Source of the DNA: Thalassiosira profunda
Taxonomy: Eukaryota > Bacillariophyta > Thalassiosirophyceae > Thalassiosirales > Thalassiosiraceae
Assembly: GCA_036939355.1 (NCBI GenBank)
Contig: JALLAP010000025.1
Coordinates: 62,001-126,000, forward strand
Direction of reading: 5' to 3'
Length of the DNA: 64,000 nucleotides
Under the pieces are notes generated by a model. That model searched no databases. It saw only the letters and a program-made list of their open reading frames with translations, and was not told the origin of the DNA. Shown piece by piece: positions 59,034-64,000 of the stretch. The position numbers and the translations under genes were made by a program. Each line of letters begins with the position of its first letter. Within the stretch, counting starts at the first letter, position 1.

Positions 59034-60665
59034 ATGCTGTTTTACGATCTCACCCGGCGCCTCAACAAGGCGGTGGCCCCGGCCTTCCTGAAGTACAGTC
59101 TCAAGCTGCATGAGTCTTTGACGGCGGCGGCCCTCCCGCGCCTCGCGCCCCTCGCGTTGCTCCCCGTCGCCCAGAGATTGGCCTCTATCGAGCTGCAGGA
59201 CGACTACCGCCACCTTGGGCTTGGGAGCGCCACGAAGGGTGACAAAGGGGACTCTTTTGTGGATCAGGTGTGGGACGTGCTGTTCGAGGACAGACATCAG
59301 AGACTAAAGGCGCAAAGGGAGGAGAAAGTGGAGGACGAGGTGCAGCGCCAGTGGAAGGAGAGGCAGGAGCGACGTCGAATGAAGCACAATCAGCTGGCCA
59401 AGGACAGAAAAGAGAAGCAAAGGAAAGATAATGTGCATGAGCTGAGCAAGCAGCGGGTCCAAACGCTAGAAAGGTACATCCGCCCGGCGCTCCTGCCGAC
59501 GGGATCCTCGGGGGACCAGCACCGTCACCTCTTTGCACATCACGACCAGAGCGACGATTCGCCCACGGATGGATACGATCGCTTTGTCAGATGGATCCGG
59601 GGAGAATATCTTGTAGCGCGATACGGATTAGCAGTGTCGAATGCAATAAAGCGCCATCCCGAGCTGAGGGACGATGCGGCAGGATTGAGCACCGTCGAGG
59701 TCGCCACGGACGAGGTGCCGTTGAAGCTGCCATCGGTTGCCATGGTAGAAGAGGCATTTGGTATGAAGGATTGGAACAGACAAAAAGTTCCCTACGCTTC
59801 GTGGGGAGAAGAGGATGACAATCTGCAATCCGATGCAAATGAGCTGGACATCGAGCAACTCATACACCACAAACTGAAAGGGCAGATTGCCCACTCAGGA
59901 CCGTTGAATGCCTACTTCGAAATGCGGCGGCGAGAGGACTCCTACGAGCTGTGGACGCGAGATTATATCTTTGGGCTGGCACAATACCTGCTCGGTAGAA
60001 TCGCAGAGATGGATGAAGAGCAGGGACTGACGAAAACGATCGTGCTGGACGTCGGGGCGGGAGACGGACGGCTCGTATATTTTCTGCGCCGGGCGATGAA
60101 GGAGATTGCAAAGAAGAGGGATGATGGCCCTACAGATGCCCCTACGACGCTACCCATCATTATAGCAACCGACGACGGGAGCTGGAGAGCGCCCATCTAC
60201 AAAAACAACAGCGACATAGAGGTGGAGAGGCTGTCGACTCTCGAGGCATTGAGTAAATACGAACCCAGGGCCGACGAGCAAGAAGGCTGGAATAGAAGGA
60301 GGCTGATCGTACTGTGTTCGTGGATGCCGCCGGGAGAGGACTGGACCGCAGACTTTCGCTTGCCAACGAGCCCAGCAAGCGATGCCCATGACGACAGCGA
60401 AAAAGCAGTGGAAAGATTGGCCGAGGAGTACGTGTTGATCGGAGAAGCCGACGACGGGACCTGCGGGCACAATTGGTACACTTGGGGCAATCCCGCCTTC
60501 TATCCAGGAGAAGAAGAAGCGGAAACCAAGGATGCCCCGTACGCTGTGGACGGGTACACGCGAGTGGATCTGAAGGCCCTATCTCAGTTGCAATTCTCGC
60601 GGTTCGATTGCCGGCGGAGCAGCGAGAGCCAGACCGTGAGCTTCCGTCGCGGGCCGTCGTCGTAA
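59034..60665 (+). CDS. Putative SAM-dependent methyltransferase
   Basis: 543 residues from the ATG at 59034 (frame open upstream to 58782, but that is proline filler over the WDR89 promoter). An N-terminal helical region (residues 1-60) and a highly charged coiled stretch (EDEVQRQWKERQERRRMKHN, about 100-145) precede a C-terminal Rossmann-like domain. Its glycine-rich motif I is TIVLDVGAGDGRLVYFLRRA (about 340-360), and an acidic loop is IIIATDDGSW (about 383). RRRLIVLCSWMPPGEDW occupies the motif IV position. The substrate is unknown. Confidence 0.72.
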   Translation: MLFYDLTRRLNKAVAPAFLKYSLKLHESLTAAALPRLAPLALLPVAQRLASIELQDDYRHLGLGSATKGDKGDSFVDQVWDVLFEDRHQRLKAQREEKVEDEVQRQWKERQERRRMKHNQLAKDRKEKQRKDNVHELSKQRVQTLERYIRPALLPTGSSGDQHRHLFAHHDQSDDSPTDGYDRFVRWIRGEYLVARYGLAVSNAIKRHPELRDDAAGLSTVEVATDEVPLKLPSVAMVEEAFGMKDWNRQKVPYASWGEEDDNLQSDANELDIEQLIHHKLKGQIAHSGPLNAYFEMRRREDSYELWTRDYIFGLAQYLLGRIAEMDEEQGLTKTIVLDVGAGDGRLVYFLRRAMKEIAKKRDDGPTDAPTTLPIIIATDDGSWRAPIYKNNSDIEVERLSTLEALSKYEPRADEQEGWNRRRLIVLCSWMPPGEDWTADFRLPTSPASDAHDDSEKAVERLAEEYVLIGEADDGTCGHNWYTWGNPAFYPGEEEAETKDAPYAVDGYTRVDLKALSQLQFSRFDCRRSSESQTVSFRRGPSS

Positions 60666-60825
60666 CATTGAAGGCAGCGTTGATTCATTGTCACAACCGC
60701 TGGTTATCATCCCTGTAAAGATTCGCACCGCCAAACGCGCCCCACCGGCCTACATCTCTCTAATGAAGGTTGCAGCATAGCTTCTCGCCTCCCCATTCTT
60801 TTCACACACCCCTTCAAAGACTGTT

Positions 60826-61311
60826 TTACTCGCATTCCCATTCCGGCTTTCCACGAAAGTTCTCGCTTTCCACGCACTCCACGCCGCCCTCCTCCGTGCC
60901 ATCCGTCACCCGCATATTCTTTGGATCGATTCCCTCAAACCACGCATACTGAATGTACAGACAGATAGAAGAAGAGGTTAAATCAATCGGCAACAGTATC
61001 GTACATCGAGAAGTAACAGGAAACATTCTCTTGGTGCATTCACTCACATCGTCCGGCTCCGAAGTGCACACCACATGCGGCTTCTCGCCCTCTGTCACAA
61101 TCTCTTCGTCGTTCACGACGTAGCAGGTCACATCATCCGTATCCTCGCTAGCTTCTGCAACGCTGTCAGCGGACAATCGGGGCGCCGGGGAAGACCACGA
61201 ACGCATCTGCAGCGCATAGCGGGAAGGAGGCGTCGATCGCACCGTAGAAAACGCGGACACGGCCACGCCCGCGCCGAGGCAAGCGAACGCGCACAAGAGT
61301 CTCCCGAGCAT
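60826..61311 (-). CDS. Small plastid-targeted protein of unknown function
   Basis: Exons 61311-61048 and 60948-60826 give 128 residues. The start opens a signal peptide (MLGRLLCAFACLGAGVAV) ending in SAFSTVRS, a textbook ASAFAP-like plastid site. The 99-nt intron (GTGAGT...TTCAG) is a multiple of three without stops, so an unspliced product would also read through with 33 extra hydrophobic residues. The joined sequence reads CTSEPDD|YAWFEGIDPKN. The mature part is acidic and has Cys residues (VTCYVVNDEE, VECVESEN). I do not recognise the family. Confidence 0.75.
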   Translation of the reverse strand: MLGRLLCAFACLGAGVAVSAFSTVRSTPPSRYALQMRSWSSPAPRLSADSVAEASEDTDDVTCYVVNDEEIVTEGEKPHVVCTSEPDDVSECTKRMFPVTSRCTILLPIDLTSSSICLYIQYAWFEGIDPKNMRVTDGTEEGGVECVESENFRGKPEWECE

Positions 61312-61807
61312 GTTGGATTGATCGATGCTGGCTGGTACTACTACGGGCTCCGAATTCCGGGGTACTATGGGCTCCGAATCCGGGTGGGTGTGGCGCGGCT
61401 GCGGAAGGGGAAGTGTTTGTGCTTGTTGAAGGTGAATGAGATCTGGAAAGCTGCGAGAGAAAAATGCTGTCAAAGTGTATCTTTGGTCGACCTCATTCCT
61501 TCTTCAACTCACAGCCGCTCGTACTTACCCGCCTATTGTACATACGACGGTAGCAGGACCGCCCTCGGCCAAAGTCGAGCCACGCCATAGCCAAGCCCTA
61601 CCAGCCCCCACCTCCTTATCGCAGAGGCGCTGGCGGCGCTATCGAGAAGTGTGCTGGAGCGCGGGTGGGATTTGGCTAGCATTCACGTAGCACGTGTCGG
61701 CATTGCAAACCAAGGACGGTGGTGCACCTGCAACCGAGTGCACCATCACAGATCATGATCGCGGACACAGCATTGCAATTGTGTGCTGGCGAGGAGCCAC
61801 TCGATAA
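61312..61807. promoter_or_regulatory. Divergent intergenic region
   Basis: 496 bp between the small plastid gene (minus) and the 294-residue membrane protein gene (plus). It contains an 18-bp tandem-like ATTCCGGGGTACTATGGGCTCCGAAT element near 61352-61378, a TGCACCTG motif at 61723-61730 (78 bp before the plus start), and two TTGCAA copies (61703, 61773). No gene is seen. Confidence 0.45.
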
Positions 61808-62692
61808 ATGAACAACCATATCATGCCTAGTGATGACGGTGGCGTCGGCGGCGGCAACGGCACCGATGCATCCGATTACGTGGAAATGCCGTCAATTGCA
61901 CCGTTATCACCGCACGAAATCGCAGTCATCCGTCGCTTCCTGAACAGCGGTGACCGCGGCGGACTGTCGAAAGAGGAACGCTCCCAGACTCCGATGCAGG
62001 ACGAACAATTTAGATCCAGCCTACAATCTGCCCCGAGCGCCGAGTCGGAACAATCCGAGTTTCGCCAGACATCACACGCCTGGCTCATCCGAGAGGAATC
62101 CGACAGAGCAGCCTTGAAGCAAAGGAATCGCATCGATCGCGTCGTGGGAGCGCTCATCGTCGGTTTCCAGCTCTTCACGTACTATCTTTTTGCAATTGAG
62201 GCCATCGAAGACTACCGGCAGGGACCCGTGGCGGTCTATACTACGCACGGCGCCTGCCTCGAGAGCGGATTCTCCCCGGAAGACAATCTGCTATGCGATG
62301 CCGAGAAGGCATACCCCGGCGACTCCTTCGTTTCCTTCTTCATGCTGTCTATGTATCTGGCGTCGGACGTGCAGCAGGCGCTTCGGAGCCTGAAAAAGGC
62401 AACGTCGTGGCTCACATTGCTATCAGCCGCCTTCGTCGCTTTGGAGGTTCTCACAGCATTCATCGCCGCGTCCATATCGATATCGCAGAAGCTGTACGTG
62501 GGGGAGGTGACGGACGCCATCGAGGCGGCAGTGGGCCTGCTCTTTATTAGGGAACTAAGCACGCGGGCATACGAAGGGATCAAGCAACAGAAGAAGAGGC
62601 GGGCGTACTTGTCCTTCTTCCTCGTGCTGGTTTCGGGCGTCGTCCTCGGAATGCTCGTCCATCCAATATGCGCGGCGTTGCTCGCACCCTGA
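61808..62692 (+). CDS. Multi-pass membrane protein of unknown function
   Basis: 294 residues, single exon. The first 100 residues are soluble and acidic (PSIAPLSPHEIAVIRRFLNS). Four hydrophobic segments follow: VVGALIVGFQLFTYYLFAIE, SFVSFFMLSMYLASDVQ, LTLLSAAFVALEVLTAFIAA and FFLVLVSGVVLGMLVHPICA. A loop with two Cys (ACLESGFSPEDNLLCDAEKA) between helices 1 and 2 could form a disulfide. I do not recognise the family. A basic patch (KQQKKRRAYL) precedes the last helix. Confidence 0.78.
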   Translation: MNNHIMPSDDGGVGGGNGTDASDYVEMPSIAPLSPHEIAVIRRFLNSGDRGGLSKEERSQTPMQDEQFRSSLQSAPSAESEQSEFRQTSHAWLIREESDRAALKQRNRIDRVVGALIVGFQLFTYYLFAIEAIEDYRQGPVAVYTTHGACLESGFSPEDNLLCDAEKAYPGDSFVSFFMLSMYLASDVQQALRSLKKATSWLTLLSAAFVALEVLTAFIAASISISQKLYVGEVTDAIEAAVGLLFIRELSTRAYEGIKQQKKRRAYLSFFLVLVSGVVLGMLVHPICAALLAP

Positions 62693-62897
62693 TACCATGG
62701 GAATGACGACGCCATTCCCTTGCTGATACTGAAGTGGTAACGATAGCTGTTGAAAAGCGAGGCAGATATTCTGTGCAGATACCGGAATGTGAAAGGGATC
62801 TGATTGATCATTACCCTGTGAGAGCTGCAGTCTATTTGCAATGATTTGCAAATTGCTCCCAAGCTCTCCCTGCCCACATGATGTGAAGTGTTGTTCT
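62693..62897. other. Convergent 3' region
   Basis: 205 bp between the stops of the membrane-protein gene and prefoldin 2. ATTTGCAATGATTTGCAAATTGC lies near its centre-right (about 62835-62857). No gene is seen. Confidence 0.4.
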
Positions 62898-63603
62898 CTA
62901 CTGCCTCTCCCGCTCCATCTCTTCTTGGGTTTTGATGTTATACTTCGCCTTCCATGCCGCCGATTCTTTCTGCTTGGCGTCCAACGCGTCTTTCACCTTC
63001 TGGACGACAAGGTCCAGCTTCCCCATATAATAATTGAGTTGATACGTCAGTTGGTGGATATGCAACGCGGAATAATAATACACCCGACACGCAACACACT
63101 TACGTTTCCTCTGTGCTCAATGACTGTTGGCAACACCTCTCGGACGGTGCGCTCGACCAACACTCCTCCCACCAGCCGGAACGCGCGCCGGTCGCCGTCC
63201 ATCGGTGTCAGCGTTTCCTCGACCAGCCTGCCCCCATTTAAGTGATATTGATTGATCCAATAAATGAATAGAAGTCAGCGGTAAGCAAGAGCAGTGGTCA
63301 GTTTGGGCGGACGAAACGCAATGATAGCAATTCTCCCCCATCGCGACGACTCCCAAAATATCCACCAAAGCTGGCTCCATTTCCAACCAACCAATTTCCC
63401 CCCGTCCCCTGCCTACCCAATTTTAAGACAGCAATTCTCCGCTTGCCTACACAGCAACAAAAACCAACGCACCGGTGCTCGTTCCGCTCCATCTCGATCT
63501 TGGTCAGATTCTGGATGAGGCCCTGCATTTCCTGCTGCATCTGCCGGTACGTCGACAGGACCTCCTGCTCGCTCTTGGGCTCTGGTGGAGTGGTGGACGC
63601 CAT
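62898..63603 (-). CDS. PFDN2: Prefoldin subunit 2
   Basis: Exons 63603-63473, 63227-63104 and 63017-62898 (introns 245 and 86 nt) give 124 residues, near the usual prefoldin beta length. Splicing restores ERNEHR|LVEETLTPMDGDR and the family signature FRLVGGVLVERTVREVLPTV. The third exon supplies the C-terminal coiled coil (LDLVVQKVKDALDAKQKESA). The N-terminal helix is STYRQMQQEMQGLIQNLTKI. Prefoldin hands nascent actin and tubulin to the chaperonin CCT in the cytosol. The last acceptor is unusual: GGGGAAG without a pyrimidine before AG. Confidence 0.93.
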
Positions 63604-64000
63604 GATTTTTCTTTGTCGTATTTGCAATTGTTATCGGGAGTTGTCACCGCACTGATTTCTTCTGCAACGGTTGCAATTATCCGGGCGCTGTGTTGCAATG
63701 CTTAGCAGTGATTTGCAACGACAACGAGATACAATTCCTAATTCCTCGGCGCGGGGCGGCTGGCCCTCGTGTAGGCGGGGCAGAGGGCGGCCTGGATTGT
63801 CGGCGCAGCGGGTGGGCGGAAGCGGGCGAGGAGGGAGGTAGGACGCGGACACCCAGGTGCGAGGAGCGAGGAGGGCGGATTCGTCGGATTTTGTGCGGCT
63901 GAGATTTTTGGCGGGAAGCAGCTGCCCACCTCCTCCCCCGCCGCGCCGGCCGCCAGCACACCAACACCAACCCAGACCAACCCTCCCCGCGTCCTCCTCT
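63604..64000. promoter_or_regulatory. Upstream region of prefoldin 2 with a TTGCAA cluster
   Basis: The last 397 bp contain no gene. TTGCAA occurs four times in the first 115 bp (63622-63627, 63671-63676, 63693-63698, 63713-63718). The remaining part to the window edge is GC-rich and could belong to a divergent gene outside the window. Confidence 0.55.

Overview
The window reads as nuclear DNA of a photosynthetic stramenopile, most likely a centric diatom (inference). Supporting signs: compact genes with short spliceosomal introns (mostly 66-115 nt, usually GTGAGT donors and CAG acceptors); N-termini pairing a signal peptide with an ASAFAP-like plastid-targeting motif (SSSAFAPP, VSAFSTVR, GAFSLRP, SSAAFTSH); secreted or membrane proteins with Ser/Thr/Pro 'SPT' linkers; and a diatom-style family content. 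One N in the sequence marks an assembly join. I annotate 33 well-supported protein genes, two doubtful small ones, one transposon-derived MITE, and several promoter or repeat features. I saw no rRNA, tRNA or CRISPR array.

Layout. 1-6 kb: the 3' end of a Clp/Hsp100 ATPase gene, an acidic protein, a zinc-finger/LRR protein broken by a probable 1-nt frameshift, a 193-bp Tc1/mariner-type MITE, and an MFS transporter. 6-17 kb: an EF-hand-like/4Fe-4S ferredoxin protein, an F-box/DUSP protein, a plastid GNAT acetyltransferase, a TauE/SafE exporter, and a sulfotransferase-PP2C fusion. 17-28.6 kb: a large glycosyltransferase fused to a leishmanolysin-like domain that lacks its HExxH, a DXD sugar transferase, and an eight-exon membrane metallophosphoesterase. 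28.7-39.4 kb: a glutaminyl cyclase, two paralogous secreted cyclophilins, a plastid membrane protein, a membrane protein with three Cys repeats, a GST, a TLDc protein and GET3. 39.4-49.9 kb: a gene-poor 1.4-kb stretch, a giant repeat-rich membrane protein, a kringle-peroxidase and a secreted phosphoesterase. 49.9-64 kb: a SAP/DEAD-box helicase, a RING-TRAF-UBC9-like protein whose E2 cysteine is serine, SDHAF2, WDR89, a methyltransferase, prefoldin 2 and several unknowns.

Gene order is strikingly alternating: 29 of 32 neighbouring gene pairs lie on opposite strands, so most genes share a divergent promoter on one side and a convergent 3' region on the other. No operon-like metabolic cluster is evident. 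A shared theme is the secretory, cell-surface and plastid location of many products (sulfation, glycosylation, phosphatases, peroxidase, adhesin-like repeats). The items most worth following up are the unusual domain fusions: sulfotransferase-PP2C, glycosyltransferase-pseudoprotease, RING plus Cys-less E2, F-box plus DUSP, and kringle plus peroxidase.
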